Source of the DNA: Polyodon spathula
Taxonomy: Eukaryota > Chordata > Actinopteri > Acipenseriformes > Polyodontidae
NCBI RefSeq assembly: GCF_017654505.1
Contig: NC_054553.1
Span: 13,040,549 to 13,104,548, forward strand
DNA length: 64,000 bases
Direction of reading: 5' to 3'
Shown in pieces: positions 1 through 10,805 of this stretch (position 1 is its first letter; each line of letters starts with the position of its first letter). The notes below the pieces were generated by a model that was not told the origin of the DNA, made no database searches, and saw nothing but the letters and a program-made list of their open reading frames with translations. The position numbers and the translations under genes were made by a program.

Positions 1-300
1 AGACTACACGTCGCTCCCACCTCTGTCGCTAAGAGACTACATGTTGCTCCCACCTCTGTCGCCAGGAGACTACACGCTGCTCCCATCGCCAGGAGCAGAG
101 CAGCAAGAGCTGACTCTGCCTCCACCGCCTCCACCAGCAGAGGGTGAGTGCTTGCTGGATCCCCGTCCACCAGCAGAGGGTGAATGCCTGCTGGTATCAC
201 TTCCCCCACCATCAGGCTGGAGCTGCCTCTGCCTCCATCACCATCAGGGGGAAAGGAGCAGGAGCTGCCTCTCCCTTCACCAGAAAGACCAGGAATAGTG
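1..300 (+). mobile_element. Fragment of gag-like, proline-rich retroelement coding region
   Basis: An open frame at 41-298 encodes repeated proline-rich phrases such as SPGDYTLLP and PPAEGEC, with AEQQEL between them. The same phrases occur on the minus strand inside the LTR element at 58627-61493 (around 59800-59930), so both derive from one retroelement family. No zinc knuckle is present in this piece and its left end lies outside the window. I read it as a truncated copy, not a host gene. Confidence 0.55.
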
Positions 301-540
301 TTTTTGTCCTGTGTTCCTGTGTTTTTGTTTGTCTTGCAACCTTTTATTTTCTGCTTGTTTAATTATTAAATACTCAGCGGTACCAATCTCTCAGCTTCAC
401 CAAACTCCACCGCCCTGTTGTTTATTTCCTGTTTTCTGGTCTGATGTCACCCACTGTAGCCGTCTTTGACAAGTCGCTATTTCGAGACCCACATTTCAAT
501 CATGCAGGGACTTTTTTTTTTTTTTTTTTTTTTTTAGCTT
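301..540. other. Spacer after gag-like fragment, possible 3' end of the same element
   Basis: T-rich sequence follows the gag-like frame, with a possible ATTAAA polyadenylation signal near 364. It ends in a run of about 25 T at 510-535. No coding potential is visible. It may be the 3' part of the fragment at 1-300, but no matching LTR copy was found to confirm this. Confidence 0.3.
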
Positions 541-1160
541 AACCGCTGGACTAATAGCTACGGTCGACTTCAAAAACTTGTGTTTATGTTTTTGTAAAAC
601 TTTTAGGTGGATTTTTTAAAGATGGGTGATGCCTTTTTAGGTTATTAATACGGTTAAGTTCAGCTGTCCAATAAGAGGCAGTGGAGGTTGTCAGAACGAA
701 GACTCAACCAGCCAATCAGACCGCCCCCGCATTAAGCGTGTGCCGAGGCTGTGTACAGACAATGACATCGCAGCGATTTCATACACAGGCAATAGAGGTA
801 CGTAGGGAATTGGGATTTAATGGGGGTAATTTGACATTGTTCGTTTTTTCAGGCTAAATTAAATTTGGTATGAGGCGTGTATTTATTTTTGTGTTAAAAT
901 AATAATTTCTTATAACGTGTTAAGCGAACACAAATCGGAGACATTGGAAGTTTTCAGTGTATTTTATTTTATTATTCTCCACACACTATGCCGCTGTATA
1001 GTGTAGTACGTGTAGTAGTAATAAGGCTAATTATTTTGTAGTTTTAGGGGTGTGTTTCAGCGGGGCAATTCAGATCATGTTGGTATTTAAAAATGAAATT
1101 GTTAAGTAAACCTGGGGGTGGGGGGATAAACGGATTGCATTTTTAATTTCAGTTTATATA
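540..1160 (+). promoter_or_regulatory. Second, diverged copy of the hmgb3 promoter, first exon and intron start
   Basis: This block aligns by eye with 8280-10280. Shared landmarks occur in the same order: an AAAACTTTT-type stretch upstream, CCAAT boxes at 668-672 and 712-716, an ATTAAGC TATA-like position near 731, the phrase GAGGCTGT, a 5' splice site GAG|GTACGT with GT at 798-799, a TTATTCTCCACAC block near 970, and a stretch ending GGATTGCATTTT near 1140. The copy at 8.3 kb is about 1 kb longer between the last two landmarks. It could be an upstream alternative promoter for hmgb3, the promoter of a separate transcript, or a dead duplicate. Confidence 0.6.
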
Positions 1161-1300
1161 ATATGCTATTTATTTTGTAGACGACAACGTTAAATTATTT
1201 GAACAAAAGTAACGTAAGCATTAGAAAGCAATAGCATGAACTATGCATTACAATTTGTGCACCTTGTTTGATCTACCTTTTAAATTTTTCTTCTCCCAGC

Positions 1301-1610
1301 TAGAATGAAGCCTTGGACACAGCGAAGTCTTCCACAGACGTACATGTGGGTGCTGTTGCACTACTAGGACATCCAGAGAGAGGTGCTCTCCAAGGTGCTG
1401 AACCAGTAGGGAAACACATGCTGGATACCTCGCAGTCTCCTGGGACGAGTTTAAAGACAGACCCTCTGGAGCAGGGAAGCTGTTCTCTTTTTCCATTTTT
1501 ATATGTTTTTATTTTTATTTTTTAAGACCCGTGTTGTTCAGTTTGTATTTTGATCACTGGAAATCCCCACTTTTATCTGCTTACTGAATAAATAAAGCTA
1601 ATAGCGGGGA
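1301..1610 (+). other. Candidate terminal exon of a noncoding transcript from the promoter copy
   Basis: A pyrimidine tract with CCCAG ends at 1299. It is followed by about 290 bp with only short open frames, then overlapping AATAAA signals near 1588-1593. With the donor at 798 this would make a two-exon transcript with a 0.5-kb intron. An open frame of about 70 codons lies inside but resembles no family I know. The exon model is inference from splice-like and poly(A)-like signals only. Confidence 0.25.
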
Positions 1611-3235
1611 TAGAATACAGTTGTATGTTCCAGCAACTGCAATCGTATCCAATCCAACCACAGCCTACCCATGCCACACTCAGATACACCCTGAAACCTA
1701 CAACCACACCCACTTTTACATATCTAGGACTCTGACCCAAACTGACCCCTCCCATTTCTTCTGAGATCTTAAAGGTGTATGTTTTTAAATGATTGTACAT
1801 ATTTAATCCCATTTTTTCAGTGTTGTCTGCATGTTGTATAACCCCAAGAGCTGCGTTTACTGCAGCATGTCTGTTTGGCTTACACTGTGTGATGCAGTTG
1901 CATCTGGAAGGGAGGAAGCTTGTGCAGTTATAGCTAAATACAAACAAATGTAACCTCATTTTAATGAATGTTATGGACTTGTAAATGACTTTCCCAAAGT
2001 AAGAATCTGATACTTGCTGAACAGTTTTACCCTTTTTGTTTTCTTTTTCTTTCATTTATAAAAAGGTTAATGCACATTAACAACATTTCTTAACATGCAA
2101 GTGTCTCAAGGATTTACATCTGGGAAACCTGGGGTTGCTAACTTCCAATGTATTTATTTTACTAAATGCGTGTGTTACATTCTTTACAATGTTGAACAGG
2201 TTCCAGAGTTTGAAGATTTAGCTGCTGTTACAACCTCAATGTGGCCTGTCCTGTTAAAATGCAAAAATCAGTCAACTGTTACAAAGGGCTTAAAGCTAAG
2301 AATATGATTTTAGCAACAGATAAACAGTGTTATAACTTACTCCCAATTACTGTGTCTCATATGAAATACAGTTAACCACCACCATTCCAGGTAATCTGAC
2401 ACGTCTAGAGGGATTGCTTCTATTAGAAATTGAATCTGTTTTTACAAAGAAATACAGTTTGATATTGACAAAACAGTATCATGAATATCACATTTTGTTT
2501 TATTCATAAAAACAGAAATCATAATTATTTAAGTAAATGACAAGTTACAGCTTTGTGAATCAGGCTCTGCTCTACACTGACCTCTGCTGGAAAATGGAAG
2601 GAATTGATAAGGTGTGGGCTCCCTTAGGAAAAGTGGCAGCTGATGCCCATGCCAAGTTTACAGCCTGTGGGTGTGTGACAAAGGGTCTGCAGAGATTCCC
2701 AGCTCACATATCTTTATATTCCATCTCAAGAATGTTTAACACCTTCTCCAACTCTCAAAGTCATATTGACAGCCTATTCACTGTGGTTACCAGTAATATA
2801 TTTATATGGTTTTATATTTCTATGACCTCCCCCACCCTTGTTTAATTTTACTTTAAAATATGATTCCTTATGATTTTTTTCCCTGCATTTTCCCTAGTTT
2901 AGTCTTCTGTGTGTGCACTGTGCTTGTTCAGAACCCCAAAGTTGTTGGCTTACCTGTTGGCTTACATTTCCTCCAGCAGTTGTAGCAGCAGGAAGGCACA
3001 CAAGGTTCTTTCAAGCTTTCACCCTGTGAACTAAACTGCAACCCTCCTGCTTCTTGGTCAAAAGCTTAAATTCAAAATGATACGTGTAGTGTGAAAATGG
3101 ATCCAAAATTAGGAGCAACTCAAGGAGATGACATTTATCTTAACTAATGCATTCTTGTTTAGATTATTTTTGTATATTGTATTTAATTTCAGTCTTCACA
3201 TCCTGGTGACTTTAAAAAAAAAAAAAAAAATGAAA
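1611..3235. other. Intergenic, nothing recognised
   Basis: AT-rich sequence with scattered short open frames and no recognisable domain, RNA gene or repeat. A 17-A run sits just before the LINE remnant that follows. Confidence 0.5.
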
Positions 3236-3835
3236 TGGAAATAGGGAGCGAGGACTTTGAAAAGGATCTCAGAGTTATAGTGGAGTCATCATTAGAAGTA
3301 CACCAATGTAGTGAGGCAATTATGTTAGGCGATATTGAAAAAAGTGGAATACAAGTCTAGAGAGGTTATCCTGAGATTATACTATGCCCTAGTTAAACCC
3401 CACCTAGAATACTGTATTCAGTTTTGGTAACCTCACTACAAAAAATACATAATTGCACTTGTATTTTAAAAAAGAACAGGAACAGAGAAGGGCAACAAGT
3501 CTGATCCTTGGACTTAATGACATGAACTATGAGGACAAGTTAAATCATTAAATATCTTCAACCTAAAAAAAAGAAGAGAAAGAGGGGACTGTATCGAAGT
3601 CTTTACAATCTTAAATGGTCTAGATAAAGCTAACCCAAGACACTACTTCAAATTTAGCACAGAGAGAAGAACAAGAGGGCATAAATGGAAGCTGAGTAAA
3701 AGTAATTGTAGAACAGAAGTTAGGAAGCACATTTTTACACAGAGTTATAAATGCACAGAATAGCATACCAGGTACCTAGTGGGGTGGTGTGCTAACAAGG
3801 GGCAAGCCTTGATGGGCCTTTTCTCGTTCTCAGAC
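3236..3835 (+). mobile_element. Decayed CR1/L2-like LINE, 3' portion
   Basis: Translated fragments in several frames match the 3' half of the LINE copy at 33868-35000: the region after the reverse transcriptase core, an LEYCIQFW phrase near 3400, then the RGHKW and FTQ-type phrases near 3670-3740. Frameshifts and stops prevent any long frame. The orientation is +. Confidence 0.6.
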
Positions 3836-5905
3836 TTTTTGTATGGTCTTAAGTTCCTGCAACATTTGTGGATGTAAGAAAACATTAAACCCTCTTCTAA
3901 GCAGCTGAAAACAGGTTTCATAATTAGCAAACTTGATTTAATTAATGCAAATTGAATTTAAAAACAGTCCTTAAAAGCATTGCTTATAACAATCTTTATG
4001 AATAGGCCACAGGATTTCAAAGTTCCAGAGGTTTTATACAAAGCTATGACTAATATCGACACAAATACATTCAATAAAACAATCTACACAAAAAATGTAT
4101 TCTGACAGTTTAAAGAAAACATTGCACTAATGAATCTGTGGCGATTGAATAATCAGTCTGTTTCTGTGGCTAGTAACAGGTATACAACACTATCTGCAGC
4201 AAAAAGCAAGGAGTATCTTACACAACTAGAAAACTAGAACACATAACATTAGGCATGTTAAAACTAAAGGCAACTTTTCCAAAGCACTGAGAAGGAGAAG
4301 GCAAACTGCACCTTAATGCATTTGAAAATGGTGCATCACCTTCATTTAACATCAGTATTATCAACTAGGCAAACACTGTACTGTATAAAATCCAATTGAA
4401 GAAGCCAGCTTGTGCAGATATTTATCTTTCATGTCTCATCTGTTTTGCCCTAGATACTGTCTCAATTGTATGAGAAACACACACCAGTCTACTTCTACCT
4501 ATACATGTTTCAGGGGAGCTACATTTATATTAGCGTACATAATATACAGAATTTTCTACAAATATTTATGTTTTTTAATTTGCTAGTTGAATGGTATTGT
4601 TCATATTCAAAAAATGTCAAATCAAACGTAAAATAATTGTTTTAGCTACAACAATATAGAACACTATATCGGTTCTGTTCACTTGATTTTATTAAACAAA
4701 CCCATATGACTCTGTTTCAATGAAGAAATAGTGAATACCGAAAGATCTTTTAGATCCACCACATGATCCCACACAATGTAAGGCTCGGTGGGGGTACTAT
4801 TACTTGTAACACAGGAAGTGAACTTATAGAAGCTTGCTGCAAAAACAAACAAAAAATCTTTATCAGAGTCCAAACTAAAAACAATGAGTCTGGAGAACTA
4901 TAGTAGTAATAATACAAATAAGATGCAAACACGTGTTTTAAACATTAGCTATATGATTAAGTGTCAACCTATCACATTGCTGAAATATTTGGAGAATTGC
5001 CAACCAACCTGATTGCCAAGCAAACAGTTCTCTGACTCTCTTTTGTGTTACTACTTGCCATTACAAAATAGATGTCTATCTCAAGGTATATCAAGCAATG
5101 TGAGTTTCATAGATCTTATTGCATTTAGTGCAATTTTTTTTAAACAAACCCAGTCACCTTCTTTTTACCTGTATATGTATATTTTGCACTATAAAGCAGG
5201 CGCTAAAAAACAAAGCTAGGAGAACAAGTGTTGGTTGCATGCAGGTGAGCAGAGTTCATTGTACAGACAGGCTGAATAAATCCGTTGTTTCCGCTATCCC
5301 CTGTTCTTATTCACTTGAATATTAGCAGCGCCCCACAGCAGCAGAGCTAAGTGATGGGGCATTAGCAGCATTCTGCAGGGTGTTGTTTGCTATAGAGCCA
5401 TGCTACTCTACAGCTATCAATGTCGTGATGTGTGCAGCTCAACCCCCCTCTTGGGGCTGGCTTTCTGTTTGAACTGGAGGACTGCAAAGTGGAGCCTTTT
5501 GTTACAGTGAATATCGCACTCACAGCAGGCAAGGAATTGGGATGGACTGCCTGCATGCTTACAGTACAGTAGTCATTTACACAAGTGCCAAGCCCTTGTA
5601 TTTCACCAGACAAGAGGCATAGTTAGTTCACAGGGCCCTAACTTTGAAGTAACCAAAACATTTGCAGAAAGCAAGACAGTTAATTGAACAGTAACAAAAC
5701 TAGAACTGAAAAATGGGGCAACTTTTACAAAATGTAAATCAGTTTATTAGACATATTTTTAGTGCTTGTCTACTTAGGTGCATCTGTTTTTTAGTTATAT
5801 TTTTAACATATTAATATAATACATTAAAGATAATGACAGCCTTAAAACACCACGCATATGTTAAGAAATATACAAAATAAAAAACCACGATATTAACATG
5901 ATATA
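3836..5905. other. Intergenic, nothing recognised
   Basis: No gene, RNA gene or clear repeat family was seen. Short open frames lack conserved motifs. Confidence 0.45.
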
Positions 5906-5910
5906 AATAT

Positions 5911-6055
5911 TGTAGCGATCTCGGTTCCCGCAGGCATCACACAGGGCAAAGCAATCCACACACAAACTGAGGGCAGGCACAAATCCGGGACCTCTTGCAG
6001 TAAAGCATAGTGCCGATACTGCTGTACAAAACAGGGGGCTCCTTTGCACGCTACA
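5911..6055. mobile_element. Possible small solo LTR or short terminal-inverted-repeat element
   Basis: A 145-bp block begins TGTAGCG and ends CGCTACA. It is flanked on both sides by ATAT (5907-5910 and 6056-6059). The TG...CA ends with a short flanking duplication suit a small solo LTR, and the 7-bp inverted ends would also suit a MITE. No internal promoter or poly(A) signal is convincing. Confidence 0.35.
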
Positions 6056-6344
6056 ATATTATTTTATTGTCATTACAAAAATAGAGTAATACGATTTTCT
6101 TTAATATATAGCTATCATATTGTAGCGTTGCGGGGAAATGAAGGAGGCTGACACAGTATTACAGGTTCTCGGATACTTGACCAGCCAGTGGTACAAATGG
6201 TGCTACGCAGTCTGTGGAAAATAATAAAAGCAAAGAAAAAGAAGTCCACTGCATGCTGTTTCGGCTGTGTGCTACTGCCACTTAAGACTGTCTCTGGTTC
6301 TCCTTTAGGCGCCATCCTGTTTCCTTGTCTGTCTTGTTTATCTT

Positions 6345-7400
6345 TCCTTGCAGCACTCTGTCTCAGCAGCACTCTGTCCAGCAGCACCCTCTGTCTCAGC
6401 AGCATTCTGTCTCAGCAGCACTCTGTCCAGCAGCACCCTCTGTCTCTGCAGCATTCTATGTCTCAGCAGCACAGTCTCAGCAACAATCTCTGTCTCAGCA
6501 GCATGGTCTCAGCAACACTCTCTGTCTCAGCAGCACCCTCTCTGTCTCAGCAGCACTCTGTCTCAGCAGCACCTTCTCTGTCCCAGCAGCACTCTCTGTC
6601 TCTGCAGCATTCTCTATCTCAGCAGCATTCTCTATCTCAGCAGCACGGTCTCAGCAACAATCTCTGTCTCAGCAGAACTCTGTCTCAGCAGCATGGTCTC
6701 AGCAACACTCTCTGTCTCAGCAGCACTCTATCTCAGCAGCATTATGTCGCAGCAGCACTCTCTGTTCCAGCAGCACTCTCTGTCTCTGCAGCATGGTCTC
6801 AGCAACACTCTCTGTCTCTGCAGCACTCTCTGTCTCTGCAGCACTCTCTGTGCCAGCAGCACTATCTGTCTCTGCAGCACTCTCTGTGCCAGCAGCACTC
6901 TCTGTCTCTGCAGCACTCTCTGTGCCAGCGGTACTCTCTGTCTCTGCAGAACTCTCTGTACCAGCAGCACTCTCTGTCTCTGCAGCACTCTGTGTCTCAG
7001 CAGCACTCTCTGTCTCTGCAGCACTCTCTGTCTCTGCAGCACTCTGTGTCTCAGCAGCACTCTCTGTCTCCGCAGCACTTTCTGTCTCTGCAGCACTCTG
7101 TCTGAGCAGCATGGTCTCAGCAACACTTTGTGTCTCAGCAGCACTCTCTGTCTCAGCAGCACTCTTTGTCTCAGCAGCACTCTCTGTCTCAGCAGCACGG
7201 TCTCAGCAGCACTTTCTGTCTCAGCGGTACTCTCTGTCTCTGCAGAACTCTCTGTGCCAGCAGCACTCTCTGTCTCTGCAGCACTCTGTGTCTCAGCAGC
7301 ACACTCTGTCTCAGCAGCACTCTCTGTCTCTGCAGCACTCTCTGTCTCTGCAGCAAGGTCTCAGCAACACTCTTCTCAGCTCAGCAGCAGCAGCACTTTT
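6345..7400. repeat. 18-bp minisatellite array (CAGCAG/CTCTGTCTC-rich)
   Basis: About 1.05 kb of tandem units near CTCTGTCTCTGCAGCACT (18 bp), with variants carrying TGTGCCAG, GTCTCAGCAG and ATGGTCTCAGCAACA. Because 18 is a multiple of three and the unit has no stop, all three + frames stay open for about 300-360 codons and minus frames also stay open. The predicted peptides are serine, leucine and alanine repeats on + and ETESAA repeats on -. The open frames are best explained by the repeat itself, not by a gene. Confidence 0.85.
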
Positions 7401-7601
7401 CTCAGCACCAGCCTGATCCTTTCTAAAATAAAATAAATAAAACACATACACACACCACATTATATCAATCTTTAAAATATATACTGTCCAATCCAGTTGC
7501 AAAATATTTTAAAATATATTTAAAAAAAAAAAGAAAAAAAAAAAAAAAGAAATGAATTTCAAAAAAATAGAAACAGTACTCTATCTTGGCTCCGTTATGA
7601 T

Positions 7602-7792
7602 GTATTTATTTAGCAGACACCTTTACCCAAGTCGACTTGCAGAGATTAGGGTGTTTGAACTAAACAAAGTCACTTACGACAAGGTCTCATACGAAAGATC
7701 ACACAGTAAGCGATTTTTTAGGATCACGCAATGAATGAGCTGGGATTTGAAGCGGGTCCTCCTGGTTACAAGCCTTTTTCTTGGACCACACG
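7602..7792 (-). mobile_element. tRNA-headed SINE (V-SINE/Deu-like), copy 1
   Basis: Read on the minus strand it has a tRNA-like head with a B-box-like GCTTCAAATCCCAGCT, then a conserved body, and ends with the complement of TTTAGCAGACACCTTT. The same body and tail occur at 51838-52085 and 54130-54350, and a tail alone at 27590-27640. The family name is from memory of fish SINEs and is tentative. Confidence 0.6.
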
Positions 7793-8279
7793 ATACATTG
7801 TAATAACGTTTGTTTAGTATTCTTGCATATTTTTCTCTTCAACCACCTGCGCTGCTATCTCGTTCCTACTATTCACAACAATCAACTTTAAATGGCTACT
7901 TTAACTATCAAGAAAATGCTTGTTTATTCTTTAAAATAATATTTGAATAACACAGCATTGAGAACTTAGTTTTAGTCCAGCTCACAAATATCAGGACCAC
8001 CTGACTTTATCTGAAATTGAATCCTATCAATTGACGAACGCTATATTTAAGATGTTCCGTATTTTTTATTTTGTATGGGGGGGATAACATTTTTTTTTTT
8101 TTCTAAATTGCATTTTTTTAAATCATTTTGACAGGTTCTGTAACTAATTGTTATCATTGTATTTAATGCAACCTTTACCACAGTACAGTACCCATTCATT
8201 CATACAGCTGAAGTTGCCTTTATAGTACAGTATTACAACCCTGCCCCACGTACCATTGCACAGCCACTATAGACCTGGG

Positions 8280-8539
8280 AACTTCTGATTTGTTGTTGCA
8301 AAACTTTTCGGCGGGGATTTTTCAAAGGTGAGCGATGCAAGTTTCTGTAACAGCCAATTGGAAACGTGGGTTTGTGAATATGATTAGATGAGCTGTCCAA
8401 TGACAAGCCGCGGGGGCTGTTTTAAACCAGAGACTCCCGCAGCCAATCAGGCTGCTCTCGTATTAAGCTAGCGCGAGGCTGTATACAGCGCTTAAGAGTG
8501 CGGCGAGGCTCAGAGATAGCATACAGGCAAACAATACAG
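8280..8539 (+). promoter_or_regulatory. hmgb3: hmgb3 promoter and noncoding first exon
   Basis: CCAAT boxes lie at 8354-8358, 8397-8401 and 8443-8447, followed by a TATA-like ATTAAG at about 8462 and a CpG-bearing segment. The first exon probably begins near 8490 and ends at 8539 at CAG|GTACGT (GT at 8540-8541). The start site is inferred. The following intron would run to the acceptor at 10805, just before the first coding exon. A diverged copy of the whole block lies at 540-1160. Confidence 0.55.
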
Positions 8540-10805
8540 GTACGTTAAGCATCGGGTTATAGTGGAAGTAATGTGACTTTGTGGGTTTTCAAAAAAATGT
8601 GACCTTTTGGTTTTTGTCTAAATTAACTTTCTTGGCGATATGTATTACTTTTTTGTATTTGTTTTTTTGGAAAATGTTGTTAATTATTTTCAGCTTTTTG
8701 CTAACTGTACAGTAAATTGTGTTTAAAATAGTATATTTTTTATTACCGCGTCAGCTTTTGGACAGCAGCTCAAATATCTACATTTAATATTGATAGCGTG
8801 TCTAGTTGTGCATGTCATCTTGTCGATTTTACGGACAAAACTATCAAAAACACGGTAATTCTCGAGCGAGGCATCCGTGTTTAAATATCTACTGGTAGTA
8901 CTGTTCCTTGAGGTTTCGTGCTCGATTAAAAAAAAACTTTGCCTATCGCCAAAGTTTATTCAATTTAAATGTACATTTTAAGATTAATTTGCTGTGAACT
9001 CGCGTAAATAGAACATTTGTGAAAGGGCTAATACTTAGTTTTTTATTCTCCACACGCAGAGCTGCTGTGTACTATGTGCAGTAATAATAATAATATGGCT
9101 GGCACTGTACGTCTTGTTCTTGTTAAACTAGACGGAGCTTCAAAACAGGGATGTATCTGCTGTCTAATTCTTCTCATAATAATTTTAGATCCTTGGACGT
9201 GTTCGTTTCTCTTGAGTTTCTTCCGTCTTTAATAGTCTGTATGTCGAAAACCCGAGAAATTTATCTAGAAATATGAATTGCACTTTTTTGTTTCTCGCAG
9301 TACTTGGGTTGTACATAATGCATTAAAATGGCTGGCGATTAAGCTCTTCACGAGAGCAGACTCTAGCATTGAAAATGGACAGTCGGGATGAAACTCAAAT
9401 CGCGTTCCTGGCGTTCAGAAAAAATCGGATTCCTTCTCTTCTCTATGGATATGTCTATTCCTATCTAGCTACGTTAAAACATTTCGAATTTATTTAATTT
9501 TCCCCTTATTTTGACCTCCTGTCTGTGCACGAATGGCTGTAGTAATGTAATGGCTGGCGCATAGCCTTTGTTACAGACAGCATTGCGCCAAGCGGCAGTC
9601 CGGGAAACAACTTTACAAAACAGTTACCTACTCTAAACCCCCGTTTATAACGAGTAAAACTATTTAGGAAACAAAAAGAACAGACTTTCGGCTACATATT
9701 GTGCGTTTTATAATTGTTGTTTTTTATGTAAATTTAGCCAGGATCGGCTTTGTAATCAGAGGGGGTGTGTGTGGCTTTGTTAACTATAGCAGCTAAGCCT
9801 CCCTCTCGGTAGCAAAGCAGGAGCCATTTTAGTGAATGGGAGCTATGGCAAACAACAGCAAACCCTTCTCTATATAGTCGCCACCAATACCATATACTTG
9901 TACTGGGAGAAAAGTAAGCGCTTAACAGAATAGGTTCTAAACCCAAAATTTAGAACAAATTTCGAAAAAATAGCAACAAGAGGTGAAAGAAGGTTGGATT
10001 TAAGAGGGAGTTTCTTTCATGAGAGAGAATTTTACAAAATGGATGATGAATTATTGGTGCTGATGACCTGCTTTTTATTACAACGGAGCCCTAATTCCAA
10101 TGTGAAGACCGCGTATATCGCAACATGCAGGCTAGCTACCTTTCTATAAGCGAGCGGGGCAGTTCACATTCCCAGGCTAATTTTTTAAATGTAGTTAACC
10201 TTGGGCGGGGGCAAGCGGAAAACATGGCGGGGGACAAAATGGATTGCATTTTAATTCGATTAGATATATACATTTTTTTTAAACTTTCTAGTCTAGACAG
10301 TGTTTTAAATTAGTAACTTATTTACTGCAGTTCATCGTAAAATATGGAATTACTATTTTTAAACTAATACGGTATAAAAAAGTAACTGTCTTTTTTCCTG
10401 AAATGCCAAGTTTACAAAGTGCTTTATTTTTTCTCCAATTTCTCCAGTTAGTTGTCTTTAATTATATCTTGTAACTAATCAAATTTACATCTGTGCATTT
10501 CAATGCCCCCCAGCTCCTCCCCCTTCAGTTGTTGGGGCTGCACTAAAACTGCCTAAGGAACAGGTGGTGGTGGACACCTCGCTAAAGCGAGCCAAAGCCA
10601 GTTGGTCTGCCCTTAGAAAAGACTTGCCCATTTATTACAATAAAACACAAGCTGAAGTGTAGCAATTTAGTTTCTTTGTGTAAATAGTGACAAGTGTACA
10701 ATTATGTACTGTATGGGAGAATCTACTCTACTGGTTTCTTTGCAATACTAAACCAGCAATAGGCCTGCTTGGTGCATTAACTGTACTTGTGTTTTCTTTT
10801 TGTAG

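Noticed and set aside
1573..2055. 160-codon minus-strand frame
   Set aside because: Composition and lack of motifs suggest chance. No neighbouring exon or promoter signal.
6188..7436. Long overlapping open frames of 300-363 codons
   Set aside because: They are explained by a stop-free 18-bp repeat unit. Frames are open on both strands and peptides are pure low-complexity repeats.
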